Shown: positions 1-11,053, counted from the stretch's first letter. The stretch: DNA of 64,000 nt from Rallus limicola (GCA_022605955.1 JAKCOZ010000006.1:1736001-1800000), one strand, 5' to 3'. The notes: a model not told the origin generated them from the sequence alone. Translations and numbers: made by a program.

Positions 1-531
1 TGGGAAGAGCAAGGCGAGAGTCCATCTGGAGCAGCCGAGCGGTGAGTGATCCCTGCCCTGAGCACCTGGCAAAGGGCTGACAGCCCACGGCAGCTCTGAC
101 ACCGGGGCTGTGCTGGGGGCTGCCAGACACTCACTTGGTCTCGTCCCTCATCAGGTTCTTCCCAACCAACTGGAGGCACAGAGGAGCCTTCAGCAACCCA
201 GGACATGTGGTGAGTGCTGGGGAGACCCCCAGCTCCTGGCCCAGACTCTCCACCTGTGCCCTGCCCGTTTTGGGTGTCCCTGCCTGCCTGCCAGGGAGGG
301 GCTGCTGCCCCGGGGTCCCACAGGAGGGCCCAGGCTGCCATTGGTCCCTTCTCTCTCGTCCTCTGCAGGGAGGAGGAGGAGGAGACAAGGAGCGGGAGGC
401 GCCTGTCCTCTAGCGCCTCGCTGAGCCCCGCGGTCTCCGTGAACTCCTTGTTGGACGTGCTGTCCGCGTGCCTCGACCCCTTCCCCGAGTCCCGCCGCAG
501 GGAAGTGGCCCCTTCTCGCAGACGAGTCAGG
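1..531 (+). repeat. Gene 0 last cassette (A partial, B, C-variant)
   Basis: A 1-41, B 155-209, C-variant 369-531 (163 nt, 54 codons after the split codon). The C-variant is CpG-rich and diverged: EEEEETRSGRRL, then a SLLDVLSACLDPFPE segment, then a basic RRRV-R end. It ends in phase 0 at donor GTAGGTG, and the intron then runs straight into the CpG-island module. Confidence 0.65.
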
Positions 532-3443
532 GTAGGTGCCTGTTACTCCCCACCACGCTGCGCCCGGCTCCAGTCGCTCAGGATCCGGCGCGTCGCCGCC
601 CTCTTAGCGAGGCGGCCGCGGCCCGTTCCGCCTCGTTCGTTCCCACAATCCTCCGCGAAGCGGAAAGGGGAAGGCGGCCGCCAATGAGCGGCCGCTTGGG
701 CGGTGACGGCCCGCCCCGTTGGCAGCCTTGAAGGGTCGGCGCGGCGGGGCAGGTGCCGTGCGGGGCCTGGGCTGTGTGGAGCAGGTGCTGGGCACCCGCG
801 GGAGGAATGGGAAGGGCGAGGCGCTGCCGGGGCGCAAAGGCGCGTGGGGGGTGAGGAGGGGGCTGAGCAGCCGTGCGTGGGGGTAGGGAGAGAGGCAGCC
901 CTGGGTGGGCTGTGGGGGGGAGGTGCTGAGCAGCCATGGGTGGCATAGGGTGCCTTGGGGGTTTCTGAGCACCCGTGGGTATAGGGGTAGGGGTGATAGG
1001 CACCTGTGGGTTTGGGAGGGTTCTGGGCACCCCTGAGTGGGGGGTAAGGTGCATGCTGTGAAGGTGTGTGGGGTGCTGAGCTCCTCCTGGGGTTGCATGA
1101 GGACTCCCAGAGGGGCAGGGTGGGTGGGTGCCCTCAAAGAAGGGGAAGGTAGCACCCCAAAGCCTCCTTCCCTGCTCCAGCCTCGTACAGCATGGGTGAG
1201 ACGCGGGCGCACCCCGAACCCTCCATCGTTCAAGGTGGCTGAGGAGGAGGAGGAGGAGGAGGAGGAAGACCCGGTGCACAGCCATGGTCTCCAGCACGGG
1301 CTGTGCCACGCAGCACCGGTAGCTGCAGGGCCACTTTCTGAGTGGCAGGAGTGGCAGCAGCTCCAGCGCCAGGTCGAGGCTTTGGGGTTGTGCATGGCAC
1401 GTCGGCAGCCTGACACCCAGCCCTGGGGAGCAGCACCTGGCTCGCACCAAGCCCGCCTGCCTTCACCGTCGGGGATGTGAAATGGCTGGGGACCTGTCAG
1501 CCAGCCCACCCCCAGCAGCCCAGGTGTGGGGGGCAGCCGCACCCCCCTGGCCCCTGTTTTGTGGCAGCAGCACTAGGGAATTAAATCTGTTTTTGTCTGA
1601 AGGGCTTGTTTCTGTCTGGGAGTGGTTGGGGTACCCAAGCTGGGGCTCGGCTCTGCAACAGCTCTCCCATGGGTTTCCACTCTGTGTCCTTCCCTGGGCT
1701 GTCCTGAAGCGTTTCCAGCAATGGTCACAGACTGGTCAGGGCTGGGAGGGGCCTCCAAGATCATCCAGTCCCACCCCCTGCCATGAGCACAGACACCTCT
1801 TCCCCAGCCCAGGCTGCTCAAGGTGCAATCCAGCCCGGCCCTGGACACCTCCAGGGAGGGGGCAGCCACCATCTCCCAGGGCCCCCCGTGCCAGGGCCTC
1901 ACCCCTCTCAGAGGGAAGAATTTCTTCCCAATATCCAATGTAAATCTCCCCCGTTTCAATTTAAACCCATCCCTCTCATCCTGTCACTCCTGGCCCTTCT
2001 AAAATGTCCCTCCCCAGCTTTCCCGTAGGCCTTTCAGGGTCTGGAAGGTGCTGTAAGATCTCCCTGGAGCCTTCTCCTGGCTGCCCCAGCCCAACTCTCC
2101 CAGCCTGGCTTCACGGGAGAGGTGCTCCAGCCCTCTGATAATCTTTGTGGCCTCCTCTGGACCCGTTCCAGCAGTCCCATGTGCTTCTTATGTTGGGGAC
2201 CCCAGAACTGGACTCAGCACTCCAGGTGTGGTCTCACGAGAACAAGGGGACAGTGACCGGGAAGCGCCTGTCCCCTCGTGCCCCGGGGCGCTCCTTGGGC
2301 TCCTGGGACTCCCTGTCGGACAGTGGATCCGTGAGTCTCAACGCCTTCCCCATGTCCAGCCCCAGGGAAGTGGAGCCTTCTCCCAGCCCACTCAAGGTAG
2401 GTTACTCTCCACCACACTGCGCTGCACCACATCATGGTATGGTGTGGAGGAATGGCTAGCTAACAGAGGCCACATACACATGGGCCAGTGGTCCGAGCTG
2501 GAATTTGGGAGGCATCGTACACAGCTAGTCTAGTTGCTGATATGAACTGGACGTGCTATTCTTGGATACCTGAGTTGCAGACAACAGGATGCCTCTCTGA
2601 TTCAGGCGTGAGGAAAGGGGGATGGAGCTGAGCACCGATGAAGAACTAAGGGCAGGACTGACCTTAAAAATAATATCCACTACTGAGCTTGGCTTTTGCA
2701 ATATGTAATGAGCTAATTAGAACTCTTATAAAAGATGACTGTAGTATTCAATAAATGGAGCTTGCTGATTACTTGCATGGAGTGTCCAAGTCTTCCCTCT
2801 GTCGCAACAATATGGAGTGGTGTGGGGGGAGCGTGGGGTCTGTAGCATAGGGCTGGGAGCTGCTCCACACTCAGCCTTGTTCTGGGTATCTTAGAGAAGT
2901 GTTGGATGAAGAGGTTTGGAAAGAGGATGGCGAGAGTCCGTCTGAAGCAGCCAAGTGGTGAGTGACCCTGGCAACGAGCGCCCTGCAAAGGGCTGACACC
3001 CCACGCCAGCCCGGACACGGGGCTGTGCTGGGGGCTGCCAGACACTCATTCGTGTCTCGTCCCTCATCAGGTTCTTCCCAAGCAACTGGAGGTGTAGAGA
3101 AGCCTGCGGCACCCGAGACCATGTGGTGAGTGCTGGGGAGACCGCCAGCTCCTGTCTCAGCCTCAGCCTGTGCCCTGTCCTTGCCCACATTGGGCAGCCC
3201 TGCCTGCTGGCTGGGGAGGAGCGGGGTCCCACCAGAGAGGCCAAGCTGCAATTGGGTTTGTTCTCGCTCCTACACTAAAGGGAGAAGGAGGAGACAATGA
3301 GCATGAGGTGCCTGTCCCCATGTGCTCTGCTGGGCTCCATGGTCTCCCTGGGCTCTCTCTTGGATGGCATATCTGCATCTCTTGACTTCTTTTGTTTCCC
3401 CCTCATTGTTAGATTTTTTCCTGATCCCTGTCCTTGTTTATAA
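1..3443 (+). CDS. Gene 0: 3' part of cassette-repeat gene (partial)
   Basis: Only the end of this copy lies in the window; its 5' exons are upstream of position 1. Exons: A 1-41 (partial), B 155-209, C-variant 369-531, optional C'' 2226-2396, terminal A 2897-2957, terminal B 3071-3125, terminal C 3281-3443 (TAA 3441-3443). Splice sites are GT-AG and the phases agree with the complete copies. The last exon starts as host sequence but its 3' part is antisense ERV leader, so the C-terminus is 'FCFPLIVRFF..' and not the longer host tail seen in genes 2 and 3. Family not recognised. It could be a 3' fragment of an intact gene or a decaying copy. Confidence 0.6.
475..860. promoter_or_regulatory. 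CpG island with CCAAT and GC boxes (unit 1)
   Basis: Dense CpG, CCAAT at 681-685 in a good NF-Y context (GCCGCCAATGAGCGG) and a CCCGCCCC GC box at about 710-717. It begins inside C-variant exon 369-531 and continues in the following intron. It looks like a promoter, probably directed to the plus-strand module downstream, but bidirectional use is possible. Confidence 0.6.
562..1710 (+). other. Inserted CpG-island transcription module (unit 1)
   Basis: Homology to the normal post-C intron stops near 560 and this module follows. It holds the promoter, a GC-rich stretch with degenerate GAGCACCCGTGGGT-type minisatellite units (about 830-1080), a possible acceptor CCCTGCTCCAG at 1170-1180, a (GAG)n run near 1240-1265, and an ATTAAA signal at 1580-1585 with GT-rich sequence after it. 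The plus strand has an open stretch to 1480 (poly-Glu, then SEWQEWQQLQRQVEALGL); another frame ends at TGA 1240. I cannot decide between these or identify a product. It resembles a small complete transcription unit trapped in the intron. Confidence 0.45.
1711..2225 (-). mobile_element. CR1 LINE 3' fragment, antisense (unit 1)
   Basis: Reverse-complement CR1 3' region, recognisable by CCAAGATCATCCAGTCCCA, GGGAAGAATTTCTTCCCAAT and the GGACCCCAGAACTGGA segment. It ends against exon C'' and removes that exon's normal acceptor. Confidence 0.8.
2226..2396 (+). other. Orphan exon C'' with CR1-supplied acceptor (gene 0)
   Basis: From GAG at 2238 to AAG at 2396 there are 53 open codons aligned with exon C (GKRLSPRAPGRSLGS..SLSDSGSV), followed by a GTAGGTT donor. 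The normal CTCTGCAG acceptor is gone and antisense CR1 abuts the exon. A CR1-derived CCAG at 2222-2225 would give a 57-codon exon with phase 0 at both ends, matching the neighbouring exons. Use of this site is an inference. Confidence 0.45.
2897..3443 (+). repeat. Gene 0 terminal A-B-C set
   Basis: A 2897-2957 (KCWMKRFGKRMARVRLKQPSG), B 3071-3125 (GSSQATGGVEKPAAPETM), C 3281-3443. Exon C is cut after DSF/DFF-type codons and continues into antisense ERV leader to TAA 3441-3443. Confidence 0.55.
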
Positions 3444-5045
3444 CCCAACTCCCCTCTCTCTAACCCATTCTCAGTTCCTGACTGGTTACATCAAATATAC
3501 AAACCCCAACCAACAAACCAGGAGTTTCTAGTGGTCAGTTTTTCTCTCTCTCTCACAGTTCTGCTGCGACTCGGTCGCTCCCCACTCACACCAGAGTTGA
3601 CTCATTTCACTCACACCAACAGTTCATCAGATCTAAATCCATTTTAAATACCCAGCTCCAAAGTCAAGACCAATTAATCAGTATCACGACAGGCAGGAGG
3701 TTGATGCTTTGGAAAGCCGGAATCAAAACTCAGGAGCCTTGGTGACTAGGAAGCAGGTATTCTTTATTGCAGCACATTGGCTGTTATGGCTAAGTTTTGT
3801 AGCTGCTTTCACAAAACAGTTCACAGCACAGCCATATCCTACTAGAATCCAAAACAAAGATAATCTTAAAATACATAAATGAAAGTGGCATTAATTGTCT
3901 CAAGCTACATCCTCATCAATCTATTCAGCATTATTATATTTCACTGAATCAAGTTCTCCTGCTGACCCACAGAGCAGGACGCTGCTCCAGAAGCACACAG
4001 CAGGACTCCACACTCACTTGGTGCTTCCTTTAATGTCTCAGTCCCACCTGCACAAGTTCTTTGTATGATGAAACCAAACCAGAACCACACTTGATATAAT
4101 TACCGAGATTCCAGTCATCAACCTCCACGGGCTCCCTGCTCCCCTCATGGACCCAAGCCATGGACATGGAGAAGGGCTAGCTGGTCCTCAAGGTCATTCA
4201 CACTCTGCAACACCAAGCACAAGTGCTCCAAGGAGCTACAGGTGCCTGATCTGCTGCTGGCTGTGCATCCGGGAATCCCCTGGAGCACCCCCCTCTGCTA
4301 TGTGGGAGCAATAAATACTCTTCTTATAATGCCATGTCATTGAATCATCCCCCCCTTTCCATGATCCTTACAAATTCTTTTGTAATCTCAAAATCCTTTT
4401 TAATGGCCTGGCCTTGGAGCCCACGCAGCTTGTTACATCTTCTCACTCCCTTCTCCAGTGGCAAAATACGACCAGGTAGGTCGCTCTCATACCTTGATGG
4501 CTGTGAAAGTTTATAACAGCACCTTTTAAGCATCTTTTAAGTCCAGGGCTGTAAACCAAACCTGAGCATCCTTAAGCTGTGTGAGCAGTGTGTAGGGATT
4601 AGCTACCACCGTGTGGAGATTTTTAACAAGAGTATTTATTGCTCTGAGGTCTTGCACTATTCAATAGCTTCCATTGGTAAAATAGGAGTATTCTGTTCTG
4701 ATTCCCATTCGACTAATGATCCCTATTATATAAAGTTTCCATTTCCCTGTGACTGCACGTGAGTCCAGGCAGCTTGTGATACTGACTGTCGTTTCACTTT
4801 ACGTTAGCTCAATGTCCCTCCAATCTGGATCCAAATTCTCAACAATCAAGTCCAATCCTTTTGCCACCTTGGAGGGATCATCCCTATATCCTTTAGCTAG
4901 TTCCTTCCTGTCAGAGTTTTGCCTAGCAATGTGCTGGCAGAGAAGGGGGCTGCAGGGGGGGCTGCTGCAAGGAGCAGCCAGAAGCTCTCTGCAGGCCGCA
5001 CAGAGAAAACAATAGCTGGCTCCTGGCCGGAGTTGCTACTCTGCA
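3396..5045 (-). mobile_element. Minus-strand ERV complex (unit 1)
   Basis: On the minus strand from high to low coordinates: a gag capsid-like fragment (about 4806-4915; short motifs DDPSKV and DPDWRDIEL), an RT-like fragment (4526-4660), a polypurine tract (about 4348-4358) directly before a TGAT LTR start near 4347, LTR sequence with an AATAAA at about 3765, and a 5' leader down to about 3396. The order fits a class I-like provirus reduced by large deletions. An LTR followed by leader implies one LTR shared by two joined proviruses. The LTR end is not resolved; about 240 bp around 3776 are missing relative to unit 2. Confidence 0.6.
4526..4660 (-). pseudogene. ERV pol (reverse transcriptase) remnant, unit 1
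   Basis: About 44 open codons on the minus strand contain QDLR, NPYTLL and LDLKDA, which are hallmarks of the retroviral RT palm N-terminal region. A TGA precedes the segment, a frameshift separates it from an upstream NTPILP-like motif, and a TAA follows LDLKDA. The catalytic YxDD region is not present. Clearly dead. Same remnant at 41249-41383 and 59995-60129; absent from unit 2. Confidence 0.65.
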
Positions 5046-5640
5046 AAGAAATTCCCTCTAATATCCAATTTAAACCTTCCTTCCTTTAGCTTTAATCCCT
5101 TCCCCCTTCTCCTGCCATTATCTACCCTTTCAAAAAGTTGATACCCCTCTCTTTGCAGAGAGAGTGGTGAGGGGCTGGAACAGGCTGCCCAGAGAGGGGG
5201 TGGGTGCCCCGTCCCTGGAGGTGTTCAAGGCCAGGTTGGAGGGGGCCCAGGGCAACCTTGTGTAGCTCCAGGCTTGGAGGTTGGTGGCCCTGACTGTCGC
5301 AGGGTTGTTGGAATCCTTGGGGTCCCTTCCAACCCAGACCAGTCTATGGTTCTATGATTCTATGTCCAAGGAGACATCCAAGCCCCTCTGAGCCCCTCAC
5401 ATCCGTCTGCACTGGCTGTGGAATGCCTTGCTGGCATTTAGATTGCAGAATCACAGAATCACAAGGTTGGAACAGACCTTTAAGCTCATCAAGTCCAGCT
5501 GTTCCTGTCCTATGTTAAAGCATATCCCTGAGCACCTCATCTACCTGTCTTTTAAACTCATCCAGGCTGGTGACTCAGCCACCTCCCTGGGCAGCCCGTT
5601 CCTGGCCCTGACAACTCTTTCAGTGAAAGAGCCTTTGTCT
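5046..5640. mobile_element. CR1 cluster (unit 1)
   Basis: An antisense piece (about 5046-5150) joins a sense 3' end (about 5150-5364, ending TTCTATGATTCTATG). After a short gap comes an antisense CR1 from about 5445 (AATCACAGAATCACA..) to about 5640. Confidence 0.75.
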
Positions 5641-8600
5641 GAAGTGGAGGGGTTGGAGGGGTCAGAGCAGATGGTTGAAATAAGCTCTGGAAAGGGAAAG
5701 GTGGTTCCCAGTACATTCCTGCAATTTGCTGTAGTGGAGCTGGGGAGATTCTGGACGAGGTTCATGTAGTAATCCAGGCTCACCAACTCCTCTTGACATC
5801 CACAAGGCTTGATGCATCCCTGTCTGACAGGCACTGATCCAGCCTGCTCGCATTTTCTTGGGGCCCAGATCTTGCAGCTTGAACCTGGACAGGTGAATAC
5901 TACCTGGACCAGCTTGGAGAGGGGAGTGTGATACGTGCTTGCCTTAGGATACCCAAGTTAACAGGTTTGTCAGTGTGGCCACGAATGCTAAATTTTAACT
6001 TTTGGCAAATAAGGTTTTAATTTTTCAAGTCGAAAGCTATGTCATTGGAAATGGCCTGCTTGGCTTGGGTGGGAGCACACACAAAAGCCTTTCTCAGGGA
6101 CATAGGTTGAATCTGGCTGTGCAGCTCCAAGTTTGGTCCCATCTCTGACTTGGAGGAGGTCAAGGTTTTTTCTGTGCGAGAGAAAAAGCCAGGGAGACAT
6201 TCAGCCTGGGAGACTTGCTGCTCAGGTCAAGTTATGACTTAGGAGGGAAACTGAGTCACGAAGCGGCACAGGAGAAAATTTTGACTAATTCTCCAGATTG
6301 GCCAAGAGCACCAACACCTCCTGCCACCCCTTTTCTCAGCATCTTAATTTGCCAGGTAAATGCTGACTGCTGTCACCCCTGTGTGCTCTGAGGTAGGTAT
6401 GTGTATGGGATGGAGGGGGCTGCAGGATCAAGCTGGCTGCTATCAACTCCCCACGTAAAACCCCAGGCAGGCTCCAAGGTGTAACCTTATAGGTTTAACC
6501 TTTTCTTGGGTCCTGCTGAGCTTCACTCCAGCTTGTTCCTTGACCTGGGAAACCACCTTTGAATGTCAAGGTTCCCGTGCCTGTGTAACTCTTTCTCCCT
6601 TTGTAAAAGCTTTTTCTTAAATCATGTGCAATCAGATACTTGTTCTGTCCTTGCTTCTAAGCTTTCTGGGGCAGGAACCCCTGCTTTCCACCATCCATGG
6701 GGTTATTACATGCCCCATCACAACTGGACAGTAGCAGCGATACATAAAATAACCCCTATAGAACCACCATGAGATGTTTCCAAGGCTGGGAGGGACAGGC
6801 AGCCCCAGACCAGCCATAGACTGCAGGTAAACGTGCATTCACTTCTTTTTCTGGTGTGTCTTTTGGTGTGCTTGTTCAGTCTGGCTTCTCCTGAGGACAG
6901 TTTGCAAAGCTGAAGGCCCACCCCAAGGCTGTTCTAAGGCAGTGTGGACAGGACACCTCAGCTTGCTTGCAGTCTTGCTCCTCACCAGTGGGTGCCATCT
7001 CAAAGCCACCAGTCCTGGACTCTGTAGCTCTAGCCAGGCTGTATTTCAGCCCAGTCTTGCTGTGCTTTTCAGCAGGATTTTCTCCGCCAGGAAATGTCCT
7101 CCTCCTACGGCAGCTTTTGGCATCTTCTTGTAGCAAGCCCTCCCTGCAACACCCCTCCCCTCCAAAGAAATCCTTGCCATTCAAACCCACAACAGGGTAG
7201 GCAGCTCCACCAGGTTTTTTTTCCTTCGTGTGTTGGCCCAGGCTCCAGCTCGGAGGGCCATGTTTGGGCAGTATTGGGTCTGCTGTGGCAGATCCCTGGC
7301 TGACAAAAACACAGAGGTGTAAATTTGGATTGACCTCCCCGTCCATACAAGAAATCAGCAGCCACCCAACCCACAGGTAGTGCAAGAGTGGTGCCCAAGT
7401 CCCTCATCCAGGTTCCGTGGTGGGTTGTGGTGGAGGTGGCAAGGAAAGCAAGAAAATACTGGTCCCTTGCAGCCAAAGGGTGACTCCTGGAGAAAATACA
7501 GGGCCCAAATTTGCAGCAGAGTTTTTGACCAGTGACTTTTGGTCACGAGGATGCCAAGGTGGACATGCTGTGCTGCCTCAGCCCATCCTGCTTGGCACTG
7601 GACCCAGCCCCTAGATTTGCCACCCTCACTAGAGATGCACAGAGGGTTTTCCATGTCCTCAGCAGCATCTCCGAGCCCTCAGGAAGAGAGGGAGTAGATT
7701 GACCCACATCGGCTTTCACTGTGGTGCAGCAAAGGCCCCTGCATTAGGCCTGTCCATCAGCCATCCCTCAATTCCACCTCGAATGACTGACTCCTCTCTT
7801 CTCTTGCCCTTCAGAGGCACGTTGGTAACGGGTGAGAGGCTGACTGCGCTCCACGTTACTTCAGCTGGGCCAGAGAGTAACATGAATGTTATCCTGAGCA
7901 AGGTTTACTCCCCTGAGAGACCCCTCTCCCCCTTCCTCCCCTGGCCATCTGCTCATGACAAAGTGCTCTCGGCCTATCCACCAACACCCATCCATCTCCA
8001 TCGGCACAGCTAGCCCTGCTGAGCGTGCTGCATAATTAGATCTTGGCTCTCTAATGAGCCTTGTGCATGCGGTTTGCCCAGCCATGGAAAAGGGTGGTTG
8101 CAAAAAATAGGGATAAAGGGCTGGAGGGTAGGGAGAGGAAACATACCTGCACCTTAAATAGCTATTTGTACCTACTGGGGATGCTGCAGAGCAGGCTGGG
8201 CATCACAAGAGAGGGGTTTGGGCCTTTTTCTGTTTCCCCTCTCTATGTTTTGGGAGGCGATGTGCTTGCATTGGATGTTTGCACATGTCAAAGGTGGTTG
8301 GTGGTACAAACATAGGACCCAAGTGAGTGTTTGCATCTGTACTGCTGTGTGTGGGATGATGTGGAATTGCAGTGTGAGCTGCATCCTTCCTGGGGGAGGG
8401 GTGGGGGGCGGGTGGGGGTGGGCAGCGAGAGGTTTGAGTGCAAGTGGGGATTTGGCATCCACGATTCAAGAAGCGTCTGGCCGATGCGCTCGGTGCCCTG
8501 CTCTGCCTGGGCTGGGCCTGTGTGGAGCCAGGAGCTGGACACAATGGTCATTATGGGTCTCTTCCAACTCAGGATATTCTGTGATTCTATGGTTGCATAT

Positions 8601-9375
8601 CTGCTTTCCTGGTTTCAGGGTGTTTCTTTGGACCTGAAGAAGAAACTATTGGCAACCCTGGTGCTAACCTTATTTTTGGGCCTCTGTTACTACAAAGAAA
8701 CCTACACCCCAAGAATTCTTTTCTTCCTTTCCCCTCTATTTCTTTCTGCTTTTGTGAAAAACTGTGAAGGGAATTAAACTTCTTAAAGAGCAAAACCATT
8801 TCATTCTTTCTGAATTAGGTGTCATTTTTTTCCATGCAAAAAAATGCAAAGTAGTAAGTCTTCAAAACAGTGATAGTTGTGGGCCTGCTACTGAGGTGTC
8901 ACAGCACATCTCACCCTCAAGCTAAAGCCATAATTTCATGGATAATTTATGCAATGTTCCCCACCTGGCCAAAAAAGGTGGTATGGGATGTCCACAGTAG
9001 AGTTGGAAGTGTATATCTGCTTGAGGCTCTGTAGGCTTTCCACTTCTTGCTTTTACTTTGACTGGTATAGGTTTTTTTGCTGGTGTATTTATTCTGGAGA
9101 AAGAGAGGACCTCTCCTGAGATAGGGGTTCATTCTCTGCCAGCAAATTAAGAGTTAAAAGGTTCAGGCTTCTCATGCCAGTGATTGATCCTACTGCAGTA
9201 GAGCTGAAGATGCTGCTAAGAGCAATCTGAAGAGTGATTTGCTGGGTCTGCTGGGTTCAGAGAGAGAAGATGATGATGAAGGGGAACTAAATGCACTGAG
9301 TGAGTCTGCTGCTGACTGTCTGTTCCTCATGGGCAGGGAGTTGCTGTGACCACCGGACCAACACCCTCATGGGAT
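5641..9375. other. Intergenic spacer, no gene seen (unit 1)
   Basis: Apart from the short CR1 end at about 8530 I see no splice-consistent exons, RNA gene or recognisable element. Open frames here (for example 6876-7385 minus, 7699-8013 plus) have no supporting motif. Confidence 0.5.
8530..8592 (+). mobile_element. Short CR1 3' end, sense
   Basis: About 60 bp ending GGATATTCTGTGATTCTATG. Equivalent copies at about 26139-26199 and 44988-45046. Confidence 0.65.
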
Positions 9376-10335
9376 TACAGGGTAACCCAGGTTGGCAAGG
9401 ACCTCAGGAGAACACCTAGTCCAACCACCTCCTCCTGGACAGGAACTGTGACCAACTGTTTGGTTTGGCAGTATGGTTACAGGGTCTGAAATTGTTTTGT
9501 GGAGGAGTTGATAGCCTTGGGTTCATCCAGGCTTGCTGACCATGGGAAATGAATGGGAATATCACAGAATCACAGAAGCACAGAATCACACGGTTGGAAA
9601 AGACCTTTAAGACCATCAAGTCCAACCGTCCCTGTCCTGTGCTAAACCAGATCCCCGAGTACCTCATCTCCCCTCTGTTAAACACCCCCAGGGGTGGGGA
9701 CTCGGCCCCCTTCCTGGGCAGCCTGTGCCACAGCCCCACAACTCTGCCAGGGAAGAACTTTGCCCTCCCAGCTGAGCTGACCCTGCCCTGGCACAGCTTG
9801 AGCCCACTGCCCCTTGTCCCATCTCCTGTCCCCTGGCTGAAGAGACCAGCGCCCACCTGTCTGCACCCTCCTGGCAGGGCAGGGGAGGTGCTGAGAAGGT
9901 CTCCCCTCAGCCTCCTCTTCTCCAGGCTCAACACCCCCAGCTCCCTCAGCTGCTCCTCAGAGGATTTGCCCTCCAGCCCCTTCCCCAGCCTGGTTGCCCT
10001 TCTCTGCACTCGCTCCAGGACCTCAGTGTCCTTCTGATGCTGAGAAGCCCAGAACTGGACCCAGCACTCGAGGTGCAGCCTCCCCAGTGCCCAGTCCAGG
10101 GGCACAATCCTCTCCCCAGACCGACTGGCCACACTCTGATACAAACCAGGATGCCAGTGGCCTTCCTGGCCACCTGGGCACACTGCTGGCTCATGGTCAG
10201 TCAGCAGTCACCCAACACCCCCAGGTCCTTTGTCTGACAGCTCTCCAGCCAGTCTTCTCCAAGCCTGTAGCACTGCAACAGGTGTACCAACCTCCAAAGC
10301 ACTTGATTGTCCTCATGTACTTGGCATGTTCCAAG
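9376..10335 (-). mobile_element. CR1 LINE with ORF2 C-terminal remnant (unit 1)
   Basis: Antisense CR1: a fragment at about 9376-9460 and a longer one from about 9560 (AATCACAGAATCACAGAAGC) to about 10335. The minus-strand frame across 10183-9416 shows the CR1 ORF2 end ([24 protein letters not shown]). It is a 5'-truncated insertion without RT or endonuclease domains. Confidence 0.8.
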
Positions 10336-10659
10336 CCTGATCTATGAATACCACTTGTCTTCCCCATTGCACACGAGTCCTGACATGCATTAAAAAATGT
10401 TTTGCCAAAAACAATGCCTTTCTGGGGGATGACTTTCTGAGGGAAGCAAAGGAAGAACAGAAATTCATAATCCTAGGGAGGCAAAGAAACATACCTGGAG
10501 GGCTGGGTTGGGAGTTCAACACAGGAGACAGGGATGGGATGTTGTGGGATTATTTCTTTGAAGCCAAACTACACTGCATGAAAGCAAAGAGCTCTCACCT
10601 GGCAGTGATATCCACTGGAATCAGCTCATGAATGCTGAGGTCCAAGTAATTTCTTAAAT

Positions 10660-11053
10660 CCTCTCAGTCCTATGTTCCAGCCCCTCACCACTCTCTCTGT
10701 AAAAAACGTCCCTTTAATATCTAATTTAAACCTTCCCTCCTTCAGCTTCACTCCATCCCCCTTGTCCTGCCATTATCTACCCTTTGAAAAAGTCGATTCC
10801 TCTCCTGTTTCTCTGCTCCCTTCAAGGACTGGCAGGCTGCAATGAGGTCCCCCCGCAGCCTTCTCTTCTCCAGGCTGAACACACCCAGCTCCCTCCCCAT
10901 CCCTGGAGGTGTTCAAGGCCAGGTTGGAGGGGGCCCAGGGCAACCTTGTGTAGCTCCAGGCCTGGAGGTTGGTGGCCCTGCCTGTGGCAGGGGGGTTGGA
11001 GCTCTGTGATCCTTGGGGTCCCTTCCAACCCAGACCATTCTCTGATTCTATGT
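10660..11053. mobile_element. CR1 inverted composite (unit 1)
   Basis: An antisense piece (CACTCTCTCTGTAAAAAACG to CTCTTCTCCAGGCTGAAC) is joined to a sense 3' end (CTGGAGGTGTTCAAGG to TCTGATTCTATG). Equivalent at about 27865-28254; deleted in unit 3. Confidence 0.7.

Noticed and set aside
578..1542. Minus-strand open frames of about 290-310 codons in the CpG-island module (and 37375-38679, 434 codons)
   Set aside because: GC-rich, low-complexity (Pro/Ala/Leu runs from the minisatellite and (GAG)n), frames overlap one another, and no splice or start context is better than the plus-strand signals. A signal-peptide-like Leu run is only the complement of (GAG)n.
3400..3720. tRNA primer-binding site in the ERV leader
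   Set aside because: I could not match any TGG-starting 18-mer here to a standard tRNA 3' end with confidence, so none is annotated.
6876..7385. 169-codon minus-strand frame, kept in all four units
   Set aside because: Conservation is expected because the units are recent duplicates. No domain, splice pattern or codon signal was seen.
7699..8013. Plus-strand frame with a TTGCCCTTCAG acceptor-like site
   Set aside because: A single possible exon with no partner exons or recognisable product; not enough to call a gene.
9416..10183. 255-codon minus-strand frame as a host gene
   Set aside because: It matches the CR1 ORF2 C-terminus ([22 protein letters not shown]).
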